64,000 nucleotides of DNA, taken from assembly GCF_014252115.1 (NCBI RefSeq), contig NZ_CP059211.1:62001-126000 (forward strand), written 5' to 3'. The notes below the pieces were generated by a model. That model was not told the DNA's origin. It was given only the letters and a program-made list of their open reading frames with translations, and did not search any database. Position numbers and translations under genes: made by a program. How positions within the stretch are numbered: the stretch's first letter is position 1; each line of letters begins with the position of its first letter. This document shows, piece after piece, positions 7,765 through 17,886 of this stretch. Source of the stretch: Blattabacterium cuenoti (lineage in GTDB: Bacteria; Bacteroidota; Bacteroidia; Flavobacteriales; Blattabacteriaceae).

Positions 7765-9114
7765 ATGAGAAAAATTTCGTTTTTTATTTTCATTTTTTCT
7801 CTTTTTTTCTTCTTTTTTAAAGAAGATAAATTAAAAGCTTCTGATATTATTGTAGGAGACATCGAAAATGGAATTAATCTTTTTAAAAAAAATTGCACAG
7901 CATGTCATTCTATAGAATTAAAGAAAAAAATGATAGGACCTGCTCTATACGGAATAACTGAAAAAAGAAGTCGAAAATGGTTACATCAATGGATTAAAGA
8001 TAATAAATCTTTAAGAGAAAATGGAGATAAAGAAGCTATAAAAATTTATAAAGAATATGGAAATATAGAAATGAATTCTTTTTCTCAATTTTCCGAAAAA
8101 CAAATAGATGATATATTATCTTTTATTGCAGAAAACCCAGATTTAAGAAAAAAAAAAGAAAATCAAAATCATGAAATAAATAAAACCGATGAAATAAATG
8201 AAAATAATAAAGAAGAAAAAAATTTTTTAGTCAAATTAATTATTTTTTATTTTGGGATTTTATCTATAATTCTATTTTGGATTTTGTATAGAATCCAAAT
8301 TCTAGTTAGACTAAATAAAAAAAATGAAGGAGAAATAAAAATTTCTTTTTTTACTAAACTCTCTTTAAGAATAAATATTTTATACAGAAAAATACTAGAA
8401 AATAATAAAAGAAAGTGGTTCTTATGTTTTTGTTTTACAGGTTTTTTTTTGTTATTTGGAATATATGAAATTTGGTATTTTTTAATGAAAATAGATGTTA
8501 ATAAAGGTTATAAACCTATACAACCTATTTATTTTTCTCATAAAATTCATTCTGAAATTAACAAAATTGATTGTCAATACTGTCATTCTTCTGCAAAATA
8601 TAGTAAAATATCTGGAATTCCTTCAGTTAATGTTTGTATGAATTGTCATATTACTATTCATGAATATAACGGGGATTATTTAGAAAAAGGAAAAAGTAGA
8701 CATGAATACAATCAAGAAATACAAAAAATATATCAGGCTGTAGGATGGAATCCGGAAACAAGAAAATATTCTAGAAAAACCCAACCCATTCAGTGGGTAC
8801 GTATTCATAATATGCCAGATTTTGTCTATTTTGATCATTCTCAACATATCATAACAGGTGAAAAGACAATTAAAAAATTGAAAAAAGTAAGTACAGTCTG
8901 TAATGCATGTCATGGAGAAGTTCAAAAAATGGATACAATAGAAATGTCTAATGATTTTACTATGGAATGGTGTATATCTTGTCATAAAAACGTAGAAATA
9001 GATAATAGTAATCGATATTATAAAGAATATTTTCCAAAAAAAAACACAAATAATAAAAACAAAATAACTTTGGATATGATTGGGGGAACAGAATGCGCTA
9101 AATGTCATTATTAA
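7765..9114 (+). CDS. actA: Alternative complex III multihaem cytochrome c subunit ActA
   Basis: ActA passes electrons from quinol oxidation to periplasmic acceptors. The 449 residues start with a hydrophobic segment and a monohaem cytochrome domain (CTACH at 44-48). A transmembrane helix near 155-175 and another near 218-240 follow, then five CxxCH motifs starting at C270, C291, C379, C403 and C444. Six haem-binding motifs in total are therefore visible, the last five forming the classic pentahaem ActA domain. It is the first gene of the act operon. The last 54 or so codons, from 8949, belong to the first copy of the 2001-bp tandem duplication, but this copy of actA is complete. Confidence 0.93.
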   Translation: MRKISFFIFIFSLFFFFFKEDKLKASDIIVGDIENGINLFKKNCTACHSIELKKKMIGPALYGITEKRSRKWLHQWIKDNKSLRENGDKEAIKIYKEYGNIEMNSFSQFSEKQIDDILSFIAENPDLRKKKENQNHEINKTDEINENNKEEKNFLVKLIIFYFGILSIILFWILYRIQILVRLNKKNEGEIKISFFTKLSLRINILYRKILENNKRKWFLCFCFTGFFLLFGIYEIWYFLMKIDVNKGYKPIQPIYFSHKIHSEINKIDCQYCHSSAKYSKISGIPSVNVCMNCHITIHEYNGDYLEKGKSRHEYNQEIQKIYQAVGWNPETRKYSRKTQPIQWVRIHNMPDFVYFDHSQHIITGEKTIKKLKKVSTVCNACHGEVQKMDTIEMSNDFTMEWCISCHKNVEIDNSNRYYKEYFPKKNTNNKNKITLDMIGGTECAKCHY

Positions 9115-10949
9115 TGAAGAAAATAAAATGGAAGTGATTAAAAAAATTATTATGAAAATAGATAAAAAAGAAAAAGTATTTGAAAATTATAATCCCATAA
9201 AAAAAATACTTAAAGAAAAAACATCAAGACGTGATTTTCTTAAATGGATAGGTTTTAGTACAGCTTCAGTAACTTTAGCCGCTTGCAAAGGTCCAGTTAT
9301 AAAATCTATTCCTTATGTTGTTAAACCAGATAATATAACTCCAGGAGTTCCTAATTATTATGCATCAACAATGATTGATTCTTTTGATATAGGAAGTATT
9401 TTGGTAAAAACAAGAGAAGGTCGTCCTATTAAAATAGAACCTAATTCTTCTTCTAAATATTTTAGTACAACATCTGCAAGAATCCAATCATCTTTATTAT
9501 CTCTTTATGATGAAGAAAGGTTAAAAGGTCCTTTTTTAAAAGGAAAAAAAAGTTCTTGGAAAGAAATAGACAACTATGTTATTAAACATTTAAAATATTT
9601 ATCTAAAACGAAAAAAGATATAATTTTTCTTTCTTATTCTTTTCCAAGTTTTTCTACAAAAAAATTAATTCAAAACTTTAAAAATAAATATCCTTTTACT
9701 AAAAGTATTATCTATGATCCAATTTCATATTCCCAAGTTTTAAATGCTTCAGAAGAAATATTTGGAGTTCGTGGTTTTCCTATTTTTGATTTGAAAAAAT
9801 CAGAATTAATAATTTCATTTGATGCTGATTTTTTAGGAGATTGGAGCCCAGAAAATATGGCTAAATCTTATGTTTTTAACAGAACTCCTAAAAAAAATAT
9901 GATGCAACATATTCAAATAGAAAGTAATATGACAATTACAGGCGCAAATGCAGATATTCGTTTATCTAAAAAACCTTCTGATATAAAAAAAATGTTGTTT
10001 GAACTTTTTCAAGTTATTTTTTTAGGAAAAAAAACTAAAGATAAAAATATAGAAAGAATAGTTTTATTAATGAATAAAATGGGACCTAAAAGTGTTATTC
10101 TTGCAGATGGAGATCAAGAATCTTATGAATTATCTTTTTTGATTAATATCAAAATAAAAAGTCTTGCTTTACAAAAAAATAAATTTTTTTTATCAAAGGA
10201 AAGTAATGACAATGAATTCAAAAATTTTTTGAACAATTTGGAAAAAAAAAATATTGGATGTTTGTTCATTCATGATGTAAATCCTGTTTATAGTCTTCCA
10301 ATTTCTATTTCTGAAATATTGAAAAAAAATATAAAAAAAATACCTTTAACAGTTTCTTTTTCCACAAAAAAAGATGAAACAAATGAAATTGTGGATGTTC
10401 TAGCACCTATTCCTCATTGGTTGGAATGCTGGGGTGATACTAATCCTGTTACTAATCTTTATACACTAATTCAACCTACTATTCAATCTATTTTTAACAC
10501 AAGACAATTTCAAGATTCTTTAATTATTTGGGGTGAAATGAAAGAAAAAAATTATTACGAATACTTGAAAAAAACTTGGGAAAGAGATATTATTCCTAAA
10601 TCTAATGTATTTTCTTTTAATGAAGCTTTATTTCATGGTTTTGTTGAAACTAAAAATCAAAAATATGTTTCAAATTATTTTTTGAGAAAAAAAAACGATA
10701 AAATACAAAAATATAAAAAAAAGATAATTTACAAAAAAGATAAAAATTCCAATTTTGAACTTAGATTATATACGAAAATTAGCATGGGTGATGGATATCA
10801 TCATAATAATCCTTGGTTACAAGAGCTTCCGGATCCTATTACACGTACTACATGGGATAACTACTTAACTATATCATCTATTGATGCTAATAGAATGGAA
10901 TTGAAGAATTGGAATTCAGGAGATGGAGCTTTGAATGCTAATTGTGTAG
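8949..10949 (+). repeat. 2001-bp tandem duplication, copy 1
   Basis: The sequence from 8949 to 10949 recurs directly at 10950-12950 with an offset of exactly 2001 bases. Every stretch I compared is identical, including homopolymers, and the encoded 607 ActB residues match completely. The unit covers the last 166 bases of actA, the actA-actB gap and the first 1822 bases of actB. The flanks diverge at once: C at 8948 against G at 10949, and A at 12951 against T at 10950. No microhomology is therefore seen at the junction. Confidence 0.97.
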
Positions 10950-10996
10950 TAATGATTTTACTATGGAATGGTGTATATCTTGTCATAAAAACGTAG
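9128..10996 (+). pseudogene. actB: Truncated duplicate of actB (5' two thirds)
   Basis: This reading frame of 622 codons carries the first 607 residues of ActB and then 15 unrelated residues (VMILLWNGVYLVIKT) read out of frame through the duplicated actA tail before a TAA. It keeps the twin-arginine signal (SRRDFLK) and the LAAC lipobox, plus most of the molybdopterin-enzyme-like domain. It lacks all the C-terminal ferredoxin-type Fe-S motifs. Its start region is identical to that of the intact gene, so it may be transcribed and translated. The protein cannot carry electrons through the missing clusters. The ATG at 9128 is preferred over an in-frame TTG at 9080 inside actA. Confidence 0.9.
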
Positions 10997-11115
10997 AAAT
11001 AGATAATAGTAATCGATATTATAAAGAATATTTTCCAAAAAAAAACACAAATAATAAAAACAAAATAACTTTGGATATGATTGGGGGAACAGAATGCGCT
11101 AAATGTCATTATTAA
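10950..11115 (+). pseudogene. actA: Duplicated 3' fragment of actA
   Basis: These 166 bases repeat the end of actA, including codons for the last two haem motifs (CISCH and CAKCH) and the TAA at 11113-11115. There is no start codon in the actA frame at the junction, and the truncated actB frame runs through in another phase. The fragment is therefore not expected to be translated. It is a passenger of the tandem duplication. Confidence 0.93.
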
Positions 11116-12950
11116 TGAAGAAAATAAAATGGAAGTGATTAAAAAAATTATTATGAAAATAGATAAAAAAGAAAAAGTATTTGAAAATTATAATCCCATA
11201 AAAAAAATACTTAAAGAAAAAACATCAAGACGTGATTTTCTTAAATGGATAGGTTTTAGTACAGCTTCAGTAACTTTAGCCGCTTGCAAAGGTCCAGTTA
11301 TAAAATCTATTCCTTATGTTGTTAAACCAGATAATATAACTCCAGGAGTTCCTAATTATTATGCATCAACAATGATTGATTCTTTTGATATAGGAAGTAT
11401 TTTGGTAAAAACAAGAGAAGGTCGTCCTATTAAAATAGAACCTAATTCTTCTTCTAAATATTTTAGTACAACATCTGCAAGAATCCAATCATCTTTATTA
11501 TCTCTTTATGATGAAGAAAGGTTAAAAGGTCCTTTTTTAAAAGGAAAAAAAAGTTCTTGGAAAGAAATAGACAACTATGTTATTAAACATTTAAAATATT
11601 TATCTAAAACGAAAAAAGATATAATTTTTCTTTCTTATTCTTTTCCAAGTTTTTCTACAAAAAAATTAATTCAAAACTTTAAAAATAAATATCCTTTTAC
11701 TAAAAGTATTATCTATGATCCAATTTCATATTCCCAAGTTTTAAATGCTTCAGAAGAAATATTTGGAGTTCGTGGTTTTCCTATTTTTGATTTGAAAAAA
11801 TCAGAATTAATAATTTCATTTGATGCTGATTTTTTAGGAGATTGGAGCCCAGAAAATATGGCTAAATCTTATGTTTTTAACAGAACTCCTAAAAAAAATA
11901 TGATGCAACATATTCAAATAGAAAGTAATATGACAATTACAGGCGCAAATGCAGATATTCGTTTATCTAAAAAACCTTCTGATATAAAAAAAATGTTGTT
12001 TGAACTTTTTCAAGTTATTTTTTTAGGAAAAAAAACTAAAGATAAAAATATAGAAAGAATAGTTTTATTAATGAATAAAATGGGACCTAAAAGTGTTATT
12101 CTTGCAGATGGAGATCAAGAATCTTATGAATTATCTTTTTTGATTAATATCAAAATAAAAAGTCTTGCTTTACAAAAAAATAAATTTTTTTTATCAAAGG
12201 AAAGTAATGACAATGAATTCAAAAATTTTTTGAACAATTTGGAAAAAAAAAATATTGGATGTTTGTTCATTCATGATGTAAATCCTGTTTATAGTCTTCC
12301 AATTTCTATTTCTGAAATATTGAAAAAAAATATAAAAAAAATACCTTTAACAGTTTCTTTTTCCACAAAAAAAGATGAAACAAATGAAATTGTGGATGTT
12401 CTAGCACCTATTCCTCATTGGTTGGAATGCTGGGGTGATACTAATCCTGTTACTAATCTTTATACACTAATTCAACCTACTATTCAATCTATTTTTAACA
12501 CAAGACAATTTCAAGATTCTTTAATTATTTGGGGTGAAATGAAAGAAAAAAATTATTACGAATACTTGAAAAAAACTTGGGAAAGAGATATTATTCCTAA
12601 ATCTAATGTATTTTCTTTTAATGAAGCTTTATTTCATGGTTTTGTTGAAACTAAAAATCAAAAATATGTTTCAAATTATTTTTTGAGAAAAAAAAACGAT
12701 AAAATACAAAAATATAAAAAAAAGATAATTTACAAAAAAGATAAAAATTCCAATTTTGAACTTAGATTATATACGAAAATTAGCATGGGTGATGGATATC
12801 ATCATAATAATCCTTGGTTACAAGAGCTTCCGGATCCTATTACACGTACTACATGGGATAACTACTTAACTATATCATCTATTGATGCTAATAGAATGGA
12901 ATTGAAGAATTGGAATTCAGGAGATGGAGCTTTGAATGCTAATTGTGTAG
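10950..12950 (+). repeat. 2001-bp tandem duplication, copy 2
   Basis: This is the second copy of the segment at 8949-10949. It runs on without interruption into the unique 3' part of actB at 12951. Because the outer edges keep one whole actA and one whole actB, the duplication leaves the operon functional. It also provides 2 kb of homology through which RecA-type recombination could delete one unit or amplify it. Confidence 0.97.
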
Positions 12951-14110
12951 ATCTAATTAACAATAATGAAACTATAATTAAGAATATACCTGTTTTTATT
13001 CAACCTGGACAAGCAATAGGGTCTATAGGTTTATCTTTCGGTTATGGTCAAAAAAAAGGAAAATTAGCTAATTTAGTTAATGGAAAAAACGCCTACAGGG
13101 TTTATGAAAATTTCCTGAAAATACAAAAAAATATACGAATAAAAAAAGTAGACAAGATACATAAATTTGCTTGTGTGCAATTACATCATACAACAGTAGG
13201 AAGAACTTTAGTAAAAGAAACAAATTTGGATATATTTTTAAAAAAACCAAAAGAAATCTGGAATGATGAAGAAAAAATTTTAAATAACAAAGAAATGTTT
13301 TCTCCAGAAGAAATTTCGATTTGGAATCAAAATCATGAAAAAGAAAAAAAAAATGGACATCATTTTAACCTATCCATAGATTTAAATGCTTGTATTGGAT
13401 GTGGGGCTTGCATCATCGCATGTCACTCTGAAAATAATGTTCCTGTTGTTGGGAAAGAAGAGATAGAAAAATCTAGAGATATGCATTGGTTACGTGTAGA
13501 TAGATATTATTTTTCAGATAATGAAGAAAATATTTATGAAAATCCAAAAATATCTTTTCAACCAATTATGTGTCAACACTGCGAGCATGCACCTTGTGAA
13601 ACTGTATGTCCAGTTGGAGCTACTTCTCACGGAAAACAAGGTCAAAACATGATGACTTATAATCGTTGTGTAGGAACTCGTTATTGTGCAAATAATTGCC
13701 CTTATAAAGTTAGACGATTTAATTGGTTTAATTATGTTAATAATCAAAAATTTGATTTTAATATGAATAATACTTTAGGAAAAATGGTTCTTAATCCAGA
13801 TGTTGTAGTCAGAACTAGAGGGATTATGGAAAAGTGTTCTTTATGTATTCAAAGAACACAATATGTAATAGGAGTTGCAAAAAAAGAGAATAGGAAAATT
13901 AAAGATGAAGAATTTGAAACAGCTTGTAGTGTTTCTTGTCCTACCAAAGCTATTACTTTTGGAGATTCGAACGATCATACAAGTCTAATTTATAAAAAAA
14001 TAAAAAATACTAGATCTTATAAACTATTAGATTTTATAGGAGTAAGGCCTAATGTATCTTATCAATTAAAAATTAGAAATAGAAAAAATGAAATAGAAAA
14101 ATTATGTTAA
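11129..14110 (+). CDS. actB: Alternative complex III Fe-S subunit ActB (intact copy)
   Basis: ActB is the large periplasmic subunit of alternative complex III. It has an N-terminal molybdopterin-oxidoreductase-like domain that carries no cofactor in characterised complexes, and a C-terminal ferredoxin-like domain. The 993 residues start with a Tat signal (TSRRDFLKWIGF) and lipobox (TLAAC). Cysteine motifs from about residue 755 are CIGCGACIIAC, CQHCEHAPCETVCP, CVGTRYCANNCP and CSLC with CSVSCP, enough for four clusters. I take the ATG at 11129; a TTG 16 codons upstream lies within the duplicated actA tail. The stop overlaps the actC start by 7 bases. Codons 1-607 are in the second copy of the duplication. 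Confidence 0.94.
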   Translation: MEVIKKIIMKIDKKEKVFENYNPIKKILKEKTSRRDFLKWIGFSTASVTLAACKGPVIKSIPYVVKPDNITPGVPNYYASTMIDSFDIGSILVKTREGRPIKIEPNSSSKYFSTTSARIQSSLLSLYDEERLKGPFLKGKKSSWKEIDNYVIKHLKYLSKTKKDIIFLSYSFPSFSTKKLIQNFKNKYPFTKSIIYDPISYSQVLNASEEIFGVRGFPIFDLKKSELIISFDADFLGDWSPENMAKSYVFNRTPKKNMMQHIQIESNMTITGANADIRLSKKPSDIKKMLFELFQVIFLGKKTKDKNIERIVLLMNKMGPKSVILADGDQESYELSFLINIKIKSLALQKNKFFLSKESNDNEFKNFLNNLEKKNIGCLFIHDVNPVYSLPISISEILKKNIKKIPLTVSFSTKKDETNEIVDVLAPIPHWLECWGDTNPVTNLYTLIQPTIQSIFNTRQFQDSLIIWGEMKEKNYYEYLKKTWERDIIPKSNVFSFNEALFHGFVETKNQKYVSNYFLRKKNDKIQKYKKKIIYKKDKNSNFELRLYTKISMGDGYHHNNPWLQELPDPITRTTWDNYLTISSIDANRMELKNWNSGDGALNANCVDLINNNETIIKNIPVFIQPGQAIGSIGLSFGYGQKKGKLANLVNGKNAYRVYENFLKIQKNIRIKKVDKIHKFACVQLHHTTVGRTLVKETNLDIFLKKPKEIWNDEEKILNNKEMFSPEEISIWNQNHEKEKKNGHHFNLSIDLNACIGCGACIIACHSENNVPVVGKEEIEKSRDMHWLRVDRYYFSDNEENIYENPKISFQPIMCQHCEHAPCETVCPVGATSHGKQGQNMMTYNRCVGTRYCANNCPYKVRRFNWFNYVNNQKFDFNMNNTLGKMVLNPDVVVRTRGIMEKCSLCIQRTQYVIGVAKKENRKIKDEEFETACSVSCPTKAITFGDSNDHTSLIYKKIKNTRSYKLLDFIGVRPNVSYQLKIRNRKNEIEKLC

Positions 14111-15480
14111 ATCATTATGAATCTCCTATAAGGAAACCTTTAATTTTAGGAAAAAAAACATATAAAAATATTACAGATGACATATTAAATCCTATAAAAA
14201 ATAAAGCTGGAAATTTATGGTGGATATCTTTATTTATTTCCATTTTAGCTTTTTTATGGGGGTTAGGATGTATTTTTTATACTATTGGAACAGGAATAGG
14301 TGTATGGGGTTTAAACAAAACAGTCAATTGGGCATGGGACATTACCAATTTTGTTTGGTGGGTTGGAATTGGACATGCTGGTACTTTGATTTCAGCTGTT
14401 TTATTATTATTTCGTCAGAAATGGCGTTTGTCTATTAATCGTTCAGCAGAAGCAATGACAATTTTTGCAGTAATCCAAGCTGGACTGTTTCCGATTATTC
14501 ATATGGGAAGACCATGGAATGCACATTGGGTGTTACCTATTCCAAATCAATTTGGAACTTTATGGCCAAATTTTAATTCTCCTTTATTGTGGGATGTTTT
14601 TGCAATTAGTACTTATTTTTCTGTTTCTACAGTTTTTTGGTTTATGGGTTTAATTCCAGATTTTGCAATGATACGAGACCGTATATCAGATCCTTTTCAA
14701 AAAAAAATTTATAGTATTCTTAGTTTTGGATGGGGTGGAACATCAAAAGATTGGCAGAGGTTCGAAGAATTATCTTTAGTTTTAGCTGGTCTATGTACAC
14801 CGTTAGTATTTTCTGTACATACTATAGTTTCTTTTGATTTTTCAACTTCTGTAATTAAAGGTTGGCATAGTACAATATTTCCTCCTTATTTTGTGGCAGG
14901 AGCTATATTTTCAGGATTCGCTATGGTTCAAACTTTATTAGGTGTAGCAAGAAAAGTTCTTTCTCTGGAAAGTTATATTACCATAAATCATATTGAATAT
15001 ATGAATATAATTATTTTATTAACAGGAGGAATTGTTTTATTAGCTTATATTTCAGAATTTATTCTTGCTTGGTATTCTGGAAATCCTTTTGAAAAATTTA
15101 TTTATTTTTCTTTAGAAGCATCTAAAGGACCATTTTGGTGGGCTTTTTGGACTTTGATTATTTGTAATATTATTATTCCGCAGTTTTTATGGATTAAGTC
15201 TATACGGAGAAGTTTTTTTTGGTCTTATGTTATAGCTATTATTATAAATATTGGAATGTGGTTTGAAAGATTCGACATTATTGTTTTAAATCTAAGTCAT
15301 GATTATCTTCCTTCTTCTTGGACTGGATTTATTCCAACATTTGTAGATGTTGGAATCTTTATAGGAACCATTGGTCTATTTTTTACTCTTTATTTATTAT
15401 ATATACGTGTTTTTCCTGTTATTTCGCAATCAGAACTAAAAACAATATTGAAAACTGATCATAATAAAAATAATGAATAA
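14104..15480 (+). CDS. actC: Alternative complex III quinol-binding membrane subunit ActC
   Basis: This 458-residue polytopic protein belongs to the NrfD/PsrC family, with about ten hydrophobic helices. Recognisable stretches are WWVGIGHAGTLISAVLL, FPIIHMGRPWNAHWVLP and FVDVGIFIGTIGLFF. ActC holds a quinol site and anchors ActB. The ATG lies inside the last codons of actB and the end overlaps actD by 8 bases, so it is tightly coupled within the act operon. Confidence 0.93.
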   Translation: MLNHYESPIRKPLILGKKTYKNITDDILNPIKNKAGNLWWISLFISILAFLWGLGCIFYTIGTGIGVWGLNKTVNWAWDITNFVWWVGIGHAGTLISAVLLLFRQKWRLSINRSAEAMTIFAVIQAGLFPIIHMGRPWNAHWVLPIPNQFGTLWPNFNSPLLWDVFAISTYFSVSTVFWFMGLIPDFAMIRDRISDPFQKKIYSILSFGWGGTSKDWQRFEELSLVLAGLCTPLVFSVHTIVSFDFSTSVIKGWHSTIFPPYFVAGAIFSGFAMVQTLLGVARKVLSLESYITINHIEYMNIIILLTGGIVLLAYISEFILAWYSGNPFEKFIYFSLEASKGPFWWAFWTLIICNIIIPQFLWIKSIRRSFFWSYVIAIIINIGMWFERFDIIVLNLSHDYLPSSWTGFIPTFVDVGIFIGTIGLFFTLYLLYIRVFPVISQSELKTILKTDHNKNNE

Positions 15481-16003
15481 AATGAATATATATGCATTAT
15501 ATGATAATGACCATACGTTGATAAACAGTATCAAAGTTATACAGGATTATAATTATAACATACATGAAGTTTATTCTCCTTTTCCTATTCATAATTTACA
15601 TGAAGTATTAAAATTAAAAAAAACAAACTTGTCTTTTTTATCTTTTGTATATGGATTATTAGGTTTCTGCATAGCTTGCATATTAACCTGGTATACTATG
15701 ATTTGGGTTTGGCCTCAAAATATTGGAGGAAAACCCTCTTTTTCTTGGATTAATAGTTTCCCTTCTTTTGTTCCTATTATATTTGAACTATCAATTTTTT
15801 TTTCTGCACATTTTATGTGTATAAATTACCTTATACAAGGTCAATTATTTCCAGGACGTATTCCAAAAAATCCTGATCGAAGAACTACTGATAATATGTT
15901 TTTAATAGAAATTCATCTTGAAAAAGATGATAAAAAACTAATCGATATTTTGAAAAAAAATGGTGCAATAGAGATTACAGTAAAAAAAATACTCTCTAAA
16001 TAA
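15473..16003 (+). CDS. actD: Alternative complex III subunit ActD (DUF3341)
   Basis: This 176-residue protein is the DUF3341 subunit of alternative complex III. It has a soluble N-terminal part (YALYDNDHTLINSIKV, then HEVYSPFPIHNLHEVL, a DUF3341 hallmark), two transmembrane helices around 59-77 and 100-120, and a cytoplasmic tail with FLIEIHLEKDD. It overlaps the end of actC and is followed by actE after 6 bases. Met4 is an alternative start. Confidence 0.9.
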   Translation: MNKMNIYALYDNDHTLINSIKVIQDYNYNIHEVYSPFPIHNLHEVLKLKKTNLSFLSFVYGLLGFCIACILTWYTMIWVWPQNIGGKPSFSWINSFPSFVPIIFELSIFFSAHFMCINYLIQGQLFPGRIPKNPDRRTTDNMFLIEIHLEKDDKKLIDILKKNGAIEITVKKILSK

Positions 16004-16009
16004 AGAATT

Positions 16010-16609
16010 ATGAATAAATATTTTTACGAAATTATTATTGTTATAATGATATTTTTTTTAGAATCTTGTTGGTTTGATAAAACTAAACCTAATGTTGTAT
16101 ATATGCCAGATATGTATTATTCAGAAGCATATGAACCTTATTCAGATCCCTATTCTAATTATAGAAAAGAAAAAGTAATTGGAATTCCTTTTTTTTTAAA
16201 AGGAAAAACTTCTTCACTCTTTCCTGTAAAGGGAACCGTTTCTAGAAATGATCTATTTTACAAAGTAGATATTAATAAAATTAAAGGATTTAATCATTAT
16301 AAAAATATAATTCAAAATCCAATCAAACATTTAGAAAAAAAAGAAATTTCAATAAAAAAAGGAAAAAAATTGTATCAAATAAATTGTTCCATATGTCATG
16401 GTGAAAATGGGGATGGAGAAGGAGAATTAGTAAAAAACGAAAAAATTTTTGGAATCCCTAATTATAAAGATAGAGATCTTAGTCTTGGTAGTATTTATTA
16501 CGTTATTACATATGGTAAAAATAATATGAATTCTTATGCTTCTCAACTAAATGAAGTAGATAGATGGAGAGTATCAGAATATGTTTTATTTCTAAATAAA
16601 TTAAAGTAA
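16010..16609 (+). CDS. actE: Alternative complex III monohaem cytochrome c lipoprotein ActE
   Basis: ActE is a membrane-tethered c-type cytochrome of the complex. The N-terminal hydrophobic segment ends in FFLESC with the lipid-bearing Cys20. A single haem site CSICH is at 126-130, followed by GENGDGEG, and the probable axial methionine is in the later NNMNSYASQL stretch. A conserved YSEAYEPYSDP segment precedes the haem domain. The 199 residues are a normal length. It sits between actD and actF. Confidence 0.92.
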   Translation: MNKYFYEIIIVIMIFFLESCWFDKTKPNVVYMPDMYYSEAYEPYSDPYSNYRKEKVIGIPFFLKGKTSSLFPVKGTVSRNDLFYKVDINKIKGFNHYKNIIQNPIKHLEKKEISIKKGKKLYQINCSICHGENGDGEGELVKNEKIFGIPNYKDRDLSLGSIYYVITYGKNNMNSYASQLNEVDRWRVSEYVLFLNKLK

Positions 16610-16624
16610 AAAAAATAAATAAAT

Positions 16625-17857
16625 ATGTATCACAGAATACATAAAAAAATTATCATTATTATAATAATAGGATTTATTTTCATTTTTTTTGATAAAATGT
16701 TCATAGATAAAAAACATAATTTTTCTATTTCTGAAGAAATAGAAAAAAAAACTTTTTTCAAAGAAAATCATCATGATAGTTGGACAACATTATATATTTC
16801 CATTGTTTATTTTACCTTTATATCTTTAGGTGCTTTATTTTTTCTTAGTATACAAAATATATCAAAATCAGGTTGGTCCGTTATTATTCATCCTATTATG
16901 GAAGAAATTTCTTCTTTTATACCATATGGATTTTTAATGATTTTTATAATTCTTTTGTTAAATACAATGGATGTTATCCACATATTTTATTGGATGGATT
17001 CTGATTTATACAATCCTATTTCTTTAAAATATGATAAAATTATTGCAAACAAAAAATTATTCTTAAATATTCCATTCTTCTTAGTGAGAAGCACAATTTA
17101 CATGTTAGGATGTAGTTTTTTTTATTCAAAAATTAAAAGAATATCTTGTAGGTTATATACATCATATTCATTAAATGATTATAAAAAATTATATTTCAAA
17201 TCTATTATTTTTATTATATTTTTTTCTTTTAGTTCTATATTTATGATATGGGATTGGATTATGTCTTTAAACCCACATTGGTTCAGTACTTTATTTAGTT
17301 GGTACGTTTTAAGTAGTTTTATTATAACAGGTATAAGTGTTATTACAATTACAGCCATTTTTTTAAAAAAAATAGGAAATTTTCCTTTTTTTAATAAAAG
17401 TCATTTACATGATTTAAGTAAATATCTATTTTCTGGAAGCTTGTTATGGACTTATTTTTGGTTTTCACAATTTTTGCTTTATTGGTATGGAAATATTCCA
17501 GAAGAAGTTATATATTTTATAAAAAGGAAATATATACATTTTTGGGTGTTAATCCCTAATTTTTTAATTCCTTTTTTTGTATTACTTAGTAGTAAGAGAA
17601 AATCAAATTACAAAATAGTATTTTTAGTATCTCTAATATTACTTGTTGGACATTACATAAATATGTACAGTTTAATAGCTCCAGATATCCATGATGGAAT
17701 TAAATTTTGCATATTAGAAGTGATAGGTTTTTTATTAATAATAGGAGGATTTTTTATTTATATTTTGTTTTTGAATTTTCGTAAAAGAAAAATTAATAAT
17801 TCTGAAGGAAATCCTTTTTTTCAGGAGAGTAAAAATTATAAATATCCTTATATGTAA
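16625..17857 (+). CDS. actF: Alternative complex III membrane subunit ActF
   Basis: This 410-residue protein has about ten hydrophobic segments and follows actE directly, in the position of ActF, a shortened NrfD-related subunit. Landmarks are SGWSVIIHPIMEEISSFIP, MIWDWIMSLNPHWFSTLF and LLWTYFWFSQFLLYWYGN, all typical of the quinol:cytochrome c oxidoreductase family. It ends the operon: the next gene is convergent. In many relatives cytochrome oxidase genes follow here, but none is present. Confidence 0.91.
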   Translation: MYHRIHKKIIIIIIIGFIFIFFDKMFIDKKHNFSISEEIEKKTFFKENHHDSWTTLYISIVYFTFISLGALFFLSIQNISKSGWSVIIHPIMEEISSFIPYGFLMIFIILLLNTMDVIHIFYWMDSDLYNPISLKYDKIIANKKLFLNIPFFLVRSTIYMLGCSFFYSKIKRISCRLYTSYSLNDYKKLYFKSIIFIIFFSFSSIFMIWDWIMSLNPHWFSTLFSWYVLSSFIITGISVITITAIFLKKIGNFPFFNKSHLHDLSKYLFSGSLLWTYFWFSQFLLYWYGNIPEEVIYFIKRKYIHFWVLIPNFLIPFFVLLSSKRKSNYKIVFLVSLILLVGHYINMYSLIAPDIHDGIKFCILEVIGFLLIIGGFFIYILFLNFRKRKINNSEGNPFFQESKNYKYPYM

Positions 17858-17886
17858 TTAAAAATTTATTTCTTCATGATTATTTA

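Noticed and set aside
10861..11109. 82-codon minus-strand frame over the duplication junction (and its 142-codon relative at 8680-9108)
   Set aside because: They are shadows of actA and actB on the other strand, repeated because the DNA is repeated; no family features.
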